DNA of 64,000 bases from Mongoliimonas terrestris (lineage in GTDB: Bacteria; Pseudomonadota; Alphaproteobacteria; Rhizobiales; Pleomorphomonadaceae), in the NCBI RefSeq assembly GCF_001927285.1, contig NZ_MSIG01000001.1, forward strand, positions 186,001 through 250,000. The letters are read 5' to 3'. The first letter of the stretch is position 1. Each line of letters starts with the position of its first letter. Below, piece by piece: positions 51,424 to 59,800 of this stretch. Position numbers and translations under genes: made by a program. The notes under the pieces are model-generated. The model had not been told where the DNA came from. It was given only the letters and a program-made list of their open reading frames with translations, and did not search any database.

Positions 51424-52073
51424 GGCCGCGCCTCCGTCAGCCCGGCGGCGTTGAGCCCGGCCGGGTCCACCGCCTCCACCACGAAGGGCATGGCCGCGTG
51501 GCCGAGGCCGCAGAACTCCGCGCAGGCGCCGTGATAGACGCCCGGTGCCGGCGCCACGATGCGGATGACGTTCACGTGGCCCGGGATGGCGTCCATCTTG
51601 CCGGCGAGCCGGGGCACCCAGAAGCTGTGGATCACATCCTCGCTGGTCACCGCCACATGGACCGGCCGGCCCGCCGGGATCACCAGCCGCCCGGCCGTCA
51701 GCGGACCGTCCGGCGGCCCGAACCGCCACTCCCATTGGCGCGCCACCGCCCGCACGGTCACCACATCTCTCTCCGCCGGATCGGCGATCAGGCGTTCGCC
51801 GGTCAAAAGAGCGTAGGTGACGAGCGCCGTCAGGGTGACGAGCGGAAACGCAAGGCCGAGGCCGACGATCCAGACGCGTCCGGGCACCCCGCGCAGGCGG
51901 TCCGGCGACAGGAACACGACGGCGAGGAGCACCAGCACGAAGGCGAGGATGACGGCGGCGCCCGCAAGCATCACCCACCAGATCCGGGCGATCGAGGCGG
52001 CGGAGGGTCCGGCCGGGTCGAGGGTGGAGAGCGGCCCGCCGCAGCCGGCGAGAAGGAGGCCCGCGCCCGCCAC
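51420..52073 (-). CDS. Cytochrome c oxidase subunit II (CuA)
   Basis: CuA ligands are in H-G-A-C-A-E-F-C-G-L-G-H-A-A-M near the C-terminus, with an upstream His in E-D-V-I-H-S-F-W. Two membrane helices precede the cupredoxin domain. An L-L-A-G-C lipobox at the N-terminus suggests a lipoprotein. The GTG at 52073 is the most downstream reasonable start but leaves a very short n-region. The frame remains open upstream to about 52160, and Arg residues there would suit a signal peptide, so the true start is uncertain. It overlaps subunit I by four bases. Confidence 0.88.
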   Translation of the reverse strand: MAGAGLLLAGCGGPLSTLDPAGPSAASIARIWWVMLAGAAVILAFVLVLLAVVFLSPDRLRGVPGRVWIVGLGLAFPLVTLTALVTYALLTGERLIADPAERDVVTVRAVARQWEWRFGPPDGPLTAGRLVIPAGRPVHVAVTSEDVIHSFWVPRLAGKMDAIPGHVNVIRIVAPAPGVYHGACAEFCGLGHAAMPFVVEAVDPAGLNAAGLTEARP

Positions 52074-52181
52074 GGCGAACCATCCGGCCGCCCGGCGGGT
52101 TTCCCCACCGGCGGCCCGGCGCGATCCATCGCCCGGACCGGACGAAGGCCAGACCCCCAGTGTCAGACGAGGACGGACCGC

Positions 52182-52667
52182 ATGAGCAACCCGGTCATCG
52201 AAGAGATCGAAAAGCACGACGTCGCATCGGTGGTGGCCGTGGCCGGGCACCCGATCCACGCCATGACGGTCGCCTTTCCGATCGCGCTCGTCGTCTGCAC
52301 GCTCGGATGCGACGTGTTCTACTGGTGGAGCGCCGATCCCTTCTGGACCCGGGCGGCGCTCTGGTCGAGCGGTGCCGCCTTCCTGTTCGGCATCGTCGCC
52401 GGCCTCGCCGGCACGGCGGAACTGCTGCTCGTCCCCGGTATCCGCAAGCGCGCCGCCAGCTGGACGCACGCGGTGGCCGCCATGATGCTGCTGTCGATCG
52501 CCGGTGCGAACTGGGGCCTGCGCCTTCAGGATCCCGAAGGCGTCGTGCTGCCGGTCGGGTTGTTCCTGTCGGTCCTGGCGAGCGTGTTCGTGGGGCTCGC
52601 CGGCTGGCATGGCGGCAAGTTGGTGTTCGATCATGGGATCGGCATGAGCCTTTCGGACAAGGACTGA
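52182..52667 (+). CDS. DUF2231-like membrane protein
   Basis: The 161-residue protein has four membrane helices and the opening H-P-I-H-A-M-T-V-A-F-P-I-A-L-V-V typical of DUF2231. Such genes recur beside heme-copper oxidase genes; their His residues may bind heme or metal. It is the only plus-strand gene in the oxidase cluster, divergent from subunit II. Its last 37 bases overlap the end of the facing CopD-like gene. Confidence 0.85.
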   Translation: MSNPVIEEIEKHDVASVVAVAGHPIHAMTVAFPIALVVCTLGCDVFYWWSADPFWTRAALWSSGAAFLFGIVAGLAGTAELLLVPGIRKRAASWTHAVAAMMLLSIAGANWGLRLQDPEGVVLPVGLFLSVLASVFVGLAGWHGGKLVFDHGIGMSLSDKD

Positions 52668-53128
52668 AGGCCGCCGGGGCGGAGCACCCAGTCCGGCAGG
52701 ATGGCGAGATCGATCGCGGGCTTGGCGAGCACCAGCACCAGGATGGCGGTGACGACCGCGGCGGTCGCCGCGTGGGTGAACCAGCGCTCCAGGGCCGAAT
52801 AGGCGCCCTCCGGCCGGAAAACCCCGACGATCACGTAGCCGGTCCGCACGTGGACCGCCGCCAAGAGTCCGACCGCCAGCAGCTTCAGGGCGAACCACGG
52901 GGCGAACACCTCGCGGGCGAAGATCAGCGCCGTGCCGGTCCCGATCGCCACGAAGGCCGCCGGGGAGACCACCCGCACGAAGGTCGCCCGCGCAAAGCGC
53001 TGCAGGCGCCAGAGATCCGGCCCCTCCTCGCCGACCGGACGGCGCTTGAAGAGGCCGGGCAGCACCAGGAGCCCGGCGCACCACACCACGAGACTGGCGA
53101 TGTGGAGGATCTTCAGCCAGGCGATCAT
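52631..53128 (-). CDS. CopD/HemJ-like membrane protein
   Basis: The 165-residue protein has about four helices and opens with W-L-K-I-L-H-I-A-S-L-V-V-W-C-A-G-L-L, the pattern of the CopD/HemJ superfamily. A role in copper or heme supply to the oxidase is plausible. It overlaps ctaG by four bases. Its 3' end is antisense to the DUF2231 gene's end. Which of the two functions applies cannot be settled here. Confidence 0.75.
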   Translation of the reverse strand: MIAWLKILHIASLVVWCAGLLVLPGLFKRRPVGEEGPDLWRLQRFARATFVRVVSPAAFVAIGTGTALIFAREVFAPWFALKLLAVGLLAAVHVRTGYVIVGVFRPEGAYSALERWFTHAATAAVVTAILVLVLAKPAIDLAILPDWVLRPGGLQSLSERLMPIP

Positions 53129-53877
53129 CGGGCGCGGACCCTGCCGTCGACACCGGCCCGACCGAGCACCTGGCCAAGGATCGCGAGCGCGGCCAAGCCG
53201 AAGGGAAGGTTGGCCGGCACCCACATGATGAGCCCGCCGAGCTGCTGGTCCTCCAGCGCAGATAGGCCGAAGGCTGCGGTCGTGGAAAGGTGCGGCCCGT
53301 AGAGAGGCGTCGGCGCGAAGGTGAGCAGGGCGCCGATGAGGCCCATCACGATGGTGGTGCCAAGGAGCGCCGCCAGCGCCGGGCCGGCGGCCGTCCGCCG
53401 GTCGAGCACCGCCTGCCAGAAGAGCACGGCGCTGCCGAGAAGGCTTGATTGCATCAGCCAGTAGACGCCGTCGGAGGCGAGCGCCACGGCGTAGGGCGCC
53501 GGCAGGTGCCACACCACGAGCGCGGTCGTCTGCAGGGCGAACCCGATCTGCAGGGCATCGAGCCCCTTCGGCAACGGCAGCCGCAAACCGCCGAGGACGA
53601 GGAGCGGCGCCGCGGCCGCGATCAGGAGCACGTGGTGGACCACGCGGGCGGAGAAGAGCGCGGAGGTGAGCGCGCAGAAGGGCGACACCGAGATGACGAC
53701 GAGGACGATCCAGCCGAGCCGGAACAGCGCGGGTTCGGCGCCTGGCCCCGCCTGCTGGCGCGGCACGAGGAGCAGGCCGAGGAGAGCGGCGAACAGCACG
53801 GGGTCGCCGTTCCAGCGGGTCCAGATCTCGGCCGGAATCGGCGCCGGGCCGCAGTAGGGGAGCGTATCCATCCGCAC
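53125..53877 (-). CDS. ctaG: Cytochrome c oxidase assembly factor CtaG, caa3 type
   Basis: The 250-residue membrane protein of about seven helices has the caa3-type CtaG pattern: H-H-V-L-L-I-A-A-A-A-P-L-L, W-H-L-P-A-P-Y and D-Q-Q-L-G-G-L-I-M-W. It is thought to insert copper or otherwise assemble the CuB centre. It is upstream of a CopD/HemJ-like gene and near the oxidase, fitting that role. Confidence 0.88.
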   Translation of the reverse strand: MRMDTLPYCGPAPIPAEIWTRWNGDPVLFAALLGLLLVPRQQAGPGAEPALFRLGWIVLVVISVSPFCALTSALFSARVVHHVLLIAAAAPLLVLGGLRLPLPKGLDALQIGFALQTTALVVWHLPAPYAVALASDGVYWLMQSSLLGSAVLFWQAVLDRRTAAGPALAALLGTTIVMGLIGALLTFAPTPLYGPHLSTTAAFGLSALEDQQLGGLIMWVPANLPFGLAALAILGQVLGRAGVDGRVRAR

Positions 53878-54039
53878 TCTCGAGCCGGGGGTCGGAACGG
53901 GCCGTCCGGACGGGGTGACGGGGCTCGCGCAAGCACGGGCGCCGGCTCGACCACACGGACCTGCACGACGTGAACCGTCGGCGGACCCGGAAGGTTGCGC
54001 AGCTATTCTGGTTTGATCGCCGGCAACACCGATCGCCCG

Positions 54040-55413
54040 CTACGAACGGTCGGCGGCATTCTGCGCCGGTCTGGCGGCAGCGCGGCCGGGCAGGAGTGCG
54101 AGCACGGACGGGTCGGCTCCCACCTGCCGGCGGCAGACGACCGCGAGGAAGAGCGAGGTCGGGATCAGGACGGCGCTGACCGCGACCGCGGCCCCGAAGG
54201 CGCCCGCCATGGGGGCGGCCACCGCGAGCGCCGCCGCCCGAAGGGCAAGGGCGACGATGATGGTGGTGCCGTAGAGCCGCTCATGGCCCGTCGCCATCAG
54301 GACCACCGGGGATGGACCCATCAGGGCCGCGAAGGCGGTGCCGGCGGAAAGGACGATAAGGGTCGCGTACTCGCTTCGATAGCCCTCTCCGAAGAGCGAA
54401 AGGAGAAGCGGCCCTCCCACCGCCACCACGGCGGCCAGGACCGCCACGAGGGCGAACGCGACCGCGATGACCGTGCCGAGGAGCGCCTGGGCGCCCGCAC
54501 GGTCACCCGCGTAGTGGAGCGTGGCGAAGCGCGAGGACGTATAGCCGTGGAGACCGCCGGCGATCATGGCGAACACGTTGGCGAACCGCGCTGCCACGAA
54601 GTAGGCGGCCGAGGCCGTCGGCGAGGCGAGGAGGCCGATCAGCACCACGTCGGCGTATTGGGCGGTGGCCTCCGCCGTGGTCGAGCCCGCCAGCCGGCCG
54701 GATCGGGCCGCCCAGGCCCTTGTGGCGTAGCGCGGGCACGCCGTGCGCACCGCGAGGGGCAGATCGCGCCGGATCATCGCCGCCTGGATCGCAGCGGCCA
54801 GGAGGGAACCGGCCGCCGCCGCGGCGAAGAAGACCGTCGCCGTCGCGGCCGGGACGACCGCGATGCCGATCACCAGCGCGGCGAGGGTGACGAGGCGCCA
54901 GGTCACCTCGCCGTGGGGTTCCGACACCCGGATGCCCGAGATCGCCCGGGCCGCATGGGCCGCGTAGGCAAGCACCGTCTGGCCGAACAGGAAGGCGGCC
55001 GCGGCGCCGAGCGCCGCCGGTTCGGTGGTGAGCGACAGGCGGTCCGGGCGGATCAGGCCGACCGCGACCCAGAAGCCGAGCGCCGCGAGGGCACCCGCCG
55101 CGAGGGTGACGCGCCAGCCGAACAGATAGGCCCCCCGGCTCGCGCCGTCGTCGCCGGCGCCCCGGGTTTCGGCCCATGAGCGGATGATCAGGGCGTCCTG
55201 GCCGAGCACCGCCACGGCTGCCAGGAAGGCGGCCACGTTGAAGGTGACGGCGAGGCGGCCGAACGCCTCCTCGCCGAGGCTCCGGGCCGCGACAGCGAAG
55301 ATGGCGAGGGCGAGGACGGATCCGATCGCCTTGGCGGCGAGGGCAAAGACGGCTCCGGCGAGGGCCGGCGGCACACGGACACGGCCGCGGAAGGCTGCAA
55401 GTGGAACGGACAC
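54040..55413 (-). CDS. Polysaccharide flippase (Wzx/MATE-like)
   Basis: The 457-residue protein starts at a GTG and has about 12-14 membrane helices. It contains A-R-S-L-G-E-E-A-F-G-R-L-A-V near the start, as in Wzx-type oligosaccharide exporters. It probably moves a lipid-linked sugar unit across the inner membrane. It is divergent from the acyltransferase-like gene and belongs with the acyl carrier/ligase/decarboxylase set by position. Confidence 0.85.
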   Translation of the reverse strand: MSVPLAAFRGRVRVPPALAGAVFALAAKAIGSVLALAIFAVAARSLGEEAFGRLAVTFNVAAFLAAVAVLGQDALIIRSWAETRGAGDDGASRGAYLFGWRVTLAAGALAALGFWVAVGLIRPDRLSLTTEPAALGAAAAFLFGQTVLAYAAHAARAISGIRVSEPHGEVTWRLVTLAALVIGIAVVPAATATVFFAAAAAGSLLAAAIQAAMIRRDLPLAVRTACPRYATRAWAARSGRLAGSTTAEATAQYADVVLIGLLASPTASAAYFVAARFANVFAMIAGGLHGYTSSRFATLHYAGDRAGAQALLGTVIAVAFALVAVLAAVVAVGGPLLLSLFGEGYRSEYATLIVLSAGTAFAALMGPSPVVLMATGHERLYGTTIIVALALRAAALAVAAPMAGAFGAAVAVSAVLIPTSLFLAVVCRRQVGADPSVLALLPGRAAARPAQNAADRS

Positions 55414-55513
55414 GGCCGATAGGTCTCCTCGGCCCGGCTGTCGACCTGGCGGCGGGCCTCGGCGTCCAAACGGCCCTGCACGGCCCGGCGAACCCCTCTC
55501 CCGCTTCGTTAAT

Positions 55514-55542
55514 CAGAATATGCAAGAGGTACTACTATTCTG
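55514..55542 (+). promoter_or_regulatory. Inverted repeat upstream of the GNAT-like gene
   Basis: CAGAATA (55514-55520) and TATTCTG (55536-55542) are exact inverted repeats 15 bases apart in an AT-richer part of the divergent region between the flippase and GNAT-like genes. It is a candidate operator or part of a promoter. Confidence 0.4.
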
Positions 55543-55600
55543 TTAGTGAAATCCTGTACAAGCTCGAACACGAATGGCTGGCGCCTCCCCTGGAGACCTG

Positions 55601-56428
55601 ATGCTGGAACCCCTCTCCTCAGCGGACCTTGACAGAGCCGCGGATCTGCTTGTGGAAGGTTTTCCAGAACGGACGCCCGCGTTCTGGCGGCGCGCCATCG
55701 ACGCTCTCAAGCGGCACGGCGGCAACGGGCCTGCCGAGTTTCCGCCGGCTTTCCTGTGGCTTAGCAAGGGAAAGCCGGTCGGTGTGGCGCTGACGCCCGC
55801 GGTCGTCCGGCGCTGTCCGGAGGGGACGCTGCGGCGCATCGTCAACATCTCCAGCTGGTACGTGCATCCGGACCACCGCTGGCGGGCGCCCTTGATGCTG
55901 AAGAAGCTGACCGATCTGCCCGACACGGTGCTGACCGACCTGACCCCCTCCCCGTCCGTCCGCCGCATGCTGCCGCAGCTCGGTTTTCAGCCCATCAACC
56001 GTGGAACCCGGTTCGCCTTCCTGCCGGCTGCGGCGCTTCATCGCGGTCGCGGCGAGGGGGTGGTGGAGCTGCCGCCGGCGGAGGATCCGGCGGTGATGGG
56101 GAGCCATCGGGCGCTCGGCTGCGTGCCGCTGGTGGTGGACGGGCCGGCCGGGTCGACCGTGGTGATCTACCGGCGGACGCGGGTACGGGGGGTGCCGGCC
56201 GCCGACCTCGTCTATGTGGAGAGCCACCGGGCGCTCGCGGGCGGATTTTCCGCGCTTTCGCGGCATCTTCTCGGCCGCGGCTTCCTGTTTCTGCGCGTGC
56301 CGGCGCTTGGCGAGACGGGCCGTTTCGGCACCGTCGTGCTGCCGACCGGCGTCTGGTACGCGCGCGGCGATTACTTCCACGACCGGACCGACGTGGTCGG
56401 GTCGGAGCTGACCCTGTTCGATCTGTAG
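55601..56428 (+). CDS. GNAT-like acyltransferase
   Basis: ATG 55601 has GGAG five bases upstream, so it is preferred over 55574. The 275-residue protein has L-E-P-L-S-S-A-D-L-D-R-A-A-D-L-L-V-E-G-F near the start and S-S-W-Y-V-H-P-D-H-R, the central strand of the GNAT fold where acyl-CoA binds. The C-terminal half is unlike simple GNATs and may be a second degenerate GNAT domain. It precedes an acyl carrier protein, so it may acylate a sugar or amine using the ACP-bound product. Confidence 0.7.
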   Translation: MLEPLSSADLDRAADLLVEGFPERTPAFWRRAIDALKRHGGNGPAEFPPAFLWLSKGKPVGVALTPAVVRRCPEGTLRRIVNISSWYVHPDHRWRAPLMLKKLTDLPDTVLTDLTPSPSVRRMLPQLGFQPINRGTRFAFLPAAALHRGRGEGVVELPPAEDPAVMGSHRALGCVPLVVDGPAGSTVVIYRRTRVRGVPAADLVYVESHRALAGGFSALSRHLLGRGFLFLRVPALGETGRFGTVVLPTGVWYARGDYFHDRTDVVGSELTLFDL

Positions 56429-56465
56429 CGCTTCGAGGCGGTTTGTCGTCCCCAAGTCGCCCGCA

Positions 56466-56526
56466 TGTAGCCCGCCTGTAGCCCGCTTTAAGCGGTGATG
56501 TAGCCCTTGTAGCCCGTCGTGTAGCC
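56466..56526 (-). repeat. TGTAGCCC repeats upstream of the acyl carrier protein gene
   Basis: Five to six copies of TGTAGCCC or a close variant occur in 60 bases just before the ACP ribosome site. In reverse complement they contain the same 16-base core as the array at 1531-1606 (GGCTACAGGCGGGCTA). The family thus occurs at two distant intergenic sites in opposite orientations. Confidence 0.65.
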
Positions 56527-56547
56527 GACCAAGGAGAGATGACGCCC

Positions 56548-56859
56548 ATGAACGCCCCGACCGACGTCCGCGCCGTTTCGTCCGACAGCCTGGATCCCGC
56601 CGCCGTGACGGCGCTGAAGCAGCATCTGGCGCAGATATCCCCGGGCGCCGCCGCCGCCATCGACGCCGACACGCCCCTCCTCTCGGGCGGCCGGCTCGAC
56701 AGCATGGGCGTGCTGCAGCTCGTCGGCTTCCTGGAGGAGACCTTCGGGATCGAGGTGGCGGACGACGACTTCACCGAGGAGAACTTCGCCACCGTCGGCA
56801 CCCTCCTCGCCTTCGTGGCCCGCCGGACCGCAGCCTCCGGAGCCCCCGGATCCCGATGA
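56548..56859 (+). CDS. Acyl carrier protein
   Basis: The 103-residue protein contains G-G-R-L-D-S-M-G-V-L-Q-L, with the phosphopantetheine serine (Ser52) in the D-S-M form. Start at 56548 or 56539; AAGGAGAG precedes both. It overlaps the AMP-ligase start by four bases, which makes the pair a loading module: the ligase likely charges this carrier with an acid or amino acid. Confidence 0.9.
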   Translation: MNAPTDVRAVSSDSLDPAAVTALKQHLAQISPGAAAAIDADTPLLSGGRLDSMGVLQLVGFLEETFGIEVADDDFTEENFATVGTLLAFVARRTAASGAPGSR

Positions 56860-58364
56860 CGCCCGTCCGCCTTTTCGACCTCCTGTTCGATCCGGACAAG
56901 GACCAGACCCGCGTCGCCGTGGTCGACGGCGACCGGTCGTGGACCTATGCGGACCTTGCCGCCCGGGCGGCCGGGATCGCCGGCGCGCTCGCGGCCGCGG
57001 GCGTCCGCCGGGGCGACCGGGTGGCCGTCCTTTTGCCGAAGAGCCCGGAGGAGTGCGCGGCCCTCTTCGGGGCGAGCGCCGCCGGCGCCGTGGTGGTGCC
57101 GATCAACCCGATCCTGAAGCCCGCCCAGGTCGCCCACATTCTCGCCGACAGCGGCGCCCGCGCCCTCGTCAGCGACCGGGCGCTCGCGGCCGTCGTGCCG
57201 CCGGTCGATCAGGCCCCCGTGGTGATCCATGCCGAGGGCGTGGCGCCGGCGGACCCGTCGGCGCTGGCGCGGCCGGCGGCCATCGGCCAGGATCTTGCCG
57301 CCATCCTCTACACGTCCGGATCGACGGGTTCGCCGAAGGGCGTGATGCTCAGCCACGCCAACCTGATCGCCGGCACGCGCATCGTGCGCACCTACCTCGG
57401 CATCACGGCCGAGGACCGGATCCTCTCGGTCCTGCCTTTCAGCTTCGACTACGGCCTCAACCAGCTGCTGACCGCGGTGGAACAGGGCGCGACGCTGGTT
57501 CTCTGCCGCTTCCAGCTCGGCGACCAGCTCGTCAAGGCGCTCGCCCGCCACCGGATCACCGGCCTTGCCGGCGTGCCGACCATCTGGGCCATCCTGACGC
57601 GGGCGGCGCCCTCGCTCGCCCGGACGCCGCTGCCGGATCTTCGCTACATCACCAACTCCGGCGGCGCGGTGCCGGAGGCGACCGTGCGGGCGCTGCGCGG
57701 CCTGCTGCCGGAGACCCGGATCTTCCTCATGTACGGCCTCACCGAGGCCTTCCGCTCCACCTTCCTCGACCCGGACGAGGTGGACCGGCGGCCGACCTCC
57801 ATCGGCAAGGCCATCCCGGAATGCGAGGTCTTCCCGGTGACGGCGGACGGGCGGCGGGCGGAGCCGGGCGAACCCGGCATTCTCGTCCACCGCGGCCCGA
57901 CCGTGTCGCTCGGCTACTGGCGGCGGCCGGAGGACACCCTGCGGGTGCTGCGGCCGAACCCGCTGGTGCCGGCCAGCGAGGGCGCCGACACGGTGTGCTA
58001 CTCCGGCGACCTGGTGGTGGAGGACGCGGAGGGATTCCTCTCCTTCGTCGGCCGCGACGACGCCATGATCAAGTCGGCCGGCTATCGGATCAGCCCGACC
58101 GAGGTGGAGGACGCGCTGATGTCGACGGGCGCCTTCCGCCAGGTGGCGGTGATCGGCTTACCCGACCCCTGGCTCGGCCAGAAGCTCTGCGCCGTGGCGG
58201 TGGCGGCGGACGCCGGGATCGGCCCGGAGGCGGCGCTGGGGCAGGTCGCCGAACGCCTGCCCGCCCACATGGTGCCGGGACGGGTCGACCTCATCGACGC
58301 CCTGCCGACGACGCCGAACGGGAAGGTGGACTACAAGCTGCTTGCGGCGGAGCGCCGGTCGTGA
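56856..58364 (+). CDS. AMP-forming acyl/aminoacyl ligase
   Basis: The 502-residue enzyme has the P-loop Y-T-S-G-S-T-G-S-P-K-G (about residues 152-162), M-Y-G-L-T-E-A, Y-S-G-D-L and the C-terminal catalytic Lys in P-N-G-K. It resembles ligases annotated as exosortase A system-associated, which are encoded with an acyl carrier protein and a PLP decarboxylase, as here. It adenylates an acid and probably loads the ACP. No exosortase gene is in the window. Confidence 0.9.
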   Translation: MTPVRLFDLLFDPDKDQTRVAVVDGDRSWTYADLAARAAGIAGALAAAGVRRGDRVAVLLPKSPEECAALFGASAAGAVVVPINPILKPAQVAHILADSGARALVSDRALAAVVPPVDQAPVVIHAEGVAPADPSALARPAAIGQDLAAILYTSGSTGSPKGVMLSHANLIAGTRIVRTYLGITAEDRILSVLPFSFDYGLNQLLTAVEQGATLVLCRFQLGDQLVKALARHRITGLAGVPTIWAILTRAAPSLARTPLPDLRYITNSGGAVPEATVRALRGLLPETRIFLMYGLTEAFRSTFLDPDEVDRRPTSIGKAIPECEVFPVTADGRRAEPGEPGILVHRGPTVSLGYWRRPEDTLRVLRPNPLVPASEGADTVCYSGDLVVEDAEGFLSFVGRDDAMIKSAGYRISPTEVEDALMSTGAFRQVAVIGLPDPWLGQKLCAVAVAADAGIGPEAALGQVAERLPAHMVPGRVDLIDALPTTPNGKVDYKLLAAERRS

Positions 58365-59713
58365 CCGCCGCGACGGCGCCGGCTTCCGCGCCCTCCCCGA
58401 CCCTTGCGGACCGGCTGATCGCCGCGCAGTTCGGCGCCCGCGACGGGGTGCTGACGGTCGGCGGCCTCGACGTGCGGACGCTTGCCGCGCACCACGGCAC
58501 GCCGCTCTACGTCTACGACGCCGCCCTCGCCCGCGGCCGCCTGAACGCGTTGCGGGCGGCGCTCGACGGCTTTGCCGAGGTCTACTATTCCATCAAGGCC
58601 AACCCGGCGCTGGCGCCACTCCTTGCCGCCGAGGGCATCGGCCTGGAGGTCGCCTCGGGGGCCGAATTCCTGCTGGCCCGCGCGGCCGGCGCGCCGGCGG
58701 GGCGCATCCTCTTCGCCGGTCCCGGCAAAGGCGCGGCGGAGCTGGAACTCGCCATCGCCGGGGGCATCGGCGAGATCCACCTGGAATCCTTCGACGAGAT
58801 CGCCCTGGTGGCCGACATCGGCCGGCGGCTCGGTCGGCAGGTGCCGGTGTCCATCCGGGTCAACCCGGCGCCGGCAGCCCAGGGCGGCGCCATGCGGATG
58901 GGCGGCAAGCCCACCGCCTTCGGCTTCGACGAGGAGATGCTGGCGGAGGTGGCGACCGCGGTGGAGGCCGAACCCGGCCTCGCGCTCGGCGGGCTGCACC
59001 TGTTCGCCGGCACCCAGATCCTCGACGCCGCCGTGCTCGTCGCCCAGTGGCGCCACGGCCTCGACCTCGCCGACCGGCTGGCGGGGCTTCTCGGCCGGCC
59101 CTTGACCAGCATCGACCTCGGCGGCGGCCTCGGCATCCCCTACCATGCGGGCGACGGCACCCTCGACCTTGAGATCGTGCGGGCCGGCGCGGCGGACCTC
59201 GCCGCCCGGGTCGCCGCCAGCCCGGCCCTTCGCGACGCCCGCCTGCTCGTCGAACCCGGCCGCTTCCTCGCCGGACCGGCGGGCGTTTATCTGGCGGCCG
59301 TGCGGACGGTGAAGACCTCCCGCGGCCAGCGCTTCGTGGTGACGGACGGCGGCATGCACCACCAGCTCGCCGCCTCCGGCAACCTCGGGCAGGTGATCAA
59401 GCGGGACTTTCCGCTCGTTGCCGCCACCCGGCTCGGCGGCGCGCCGATCGGCGACACCCAGGTGGTCGGCCCGCTCTGCACGCCGCTCGACACCATCGGC
59501 CGCCAGACCGCCCTGCCGGAGGTGGCGCCCGGCGACCTCGTCGCCGTGCTGCAGTCGGGCGCCTACGGCCTGTCATCGAGCCCGGTCGGCTTTCTCAGTC
59601 ACCCGATGCCCGCCGAGGTGCTGGTGGACGACGGGCACGTGACGGTGCTGCGGCCCGCCGGCCGCTTCGAGGCGCCGCTGGTCAACCTCGCCGCCCCCAT
59701 CGGCGGGCTCTGA
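58361..59713 (+). CDS. PLP-dependent decarboxylase, fold type III (exosortase-system-like)
   Basis: The 450-residue GTG-started enzyme has the PLP lysine in Y-Y-S-I-K79-A-N, G-G-G-L-G-I-P-Y for phosphate binding, and the active-site Cys in G-P-L-C-T-P-L-D, all as in ornithine/diaminopimelate decarboxylases. It overlaps the ligase stop by four bases. It likely decarboxylates an amino acid, possibly one held by the carrier protein. Resembles the decarboxylase of exosortase-linked clusters. Confidence 0.9.
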   Translation: MTAATAPASAPSPTLADRLIAAQFGARDGVLTVGGLDVRTLAAHHGTPLYVYDAALARGRLNALRAALDGFAEVYYSIKANPALAPLLAAEGIGLEVASGAEFLLARAAGAPAGRILFAGPGKGAAELELAIAGGIGEIHLESFDEIALVADIGRRLGRQVPVSIRVNPAPAAQGGAMRMGGKPTAFGFDEEMLAEVATAVEAEPGLALGGLHLFAGTQILDAAVLVAQWRHGLDLADRLAGLLGRPLTSIDLGGGLGIPYHAGDGTLDLEIVRAGAADLAARVAASPALRDARLLVEPGRFLAGPAGVYLAAVRTVKTSRGQRFVVTDGGMHHQLAASGNLGQVIKRDFPLVAATRLGGAPIGDTQVVGPLCTPLDTIGRQTALPEVAPGDLVAVLQSGAYGLSSSPVGFLSHPMPAEVLVDDGHVTVLRPAGRFEAPLVNLAAPIGGL

Positions 59714-59738
59714 CGCCGCCGATGGGACGCCCGCCCGC

Positions 59739-59771
59739 CAGGCCCCGACCGATCGGGACCTGACGGGCCTG
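59739..59771. terminator. Hairpin between convergent genes
   Basis: CAGGCCC (59739-59745) and GGGCCTG (59765-59771) enclose a smaller hairpin (CCCGA-CCGA-TCGGG, 59744-59757). It sits between the decarboxylase and the facing dioxygenase gene and may end both. Alternative pairings exist. Confidence 0.4.
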
Positions 59772-59800
59772 AGGCGACGGCCGGTCGGCGGAGACCGGGA

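Noticed and set aside
49711-51534. Plus-strand open frame of 607 codons opposite oxidase subunit I
   Set aside because: Composition is extremely rich in Glu, Arg, Gly and His with no domain; it mirrors a conserved membrane protein on the other strand.
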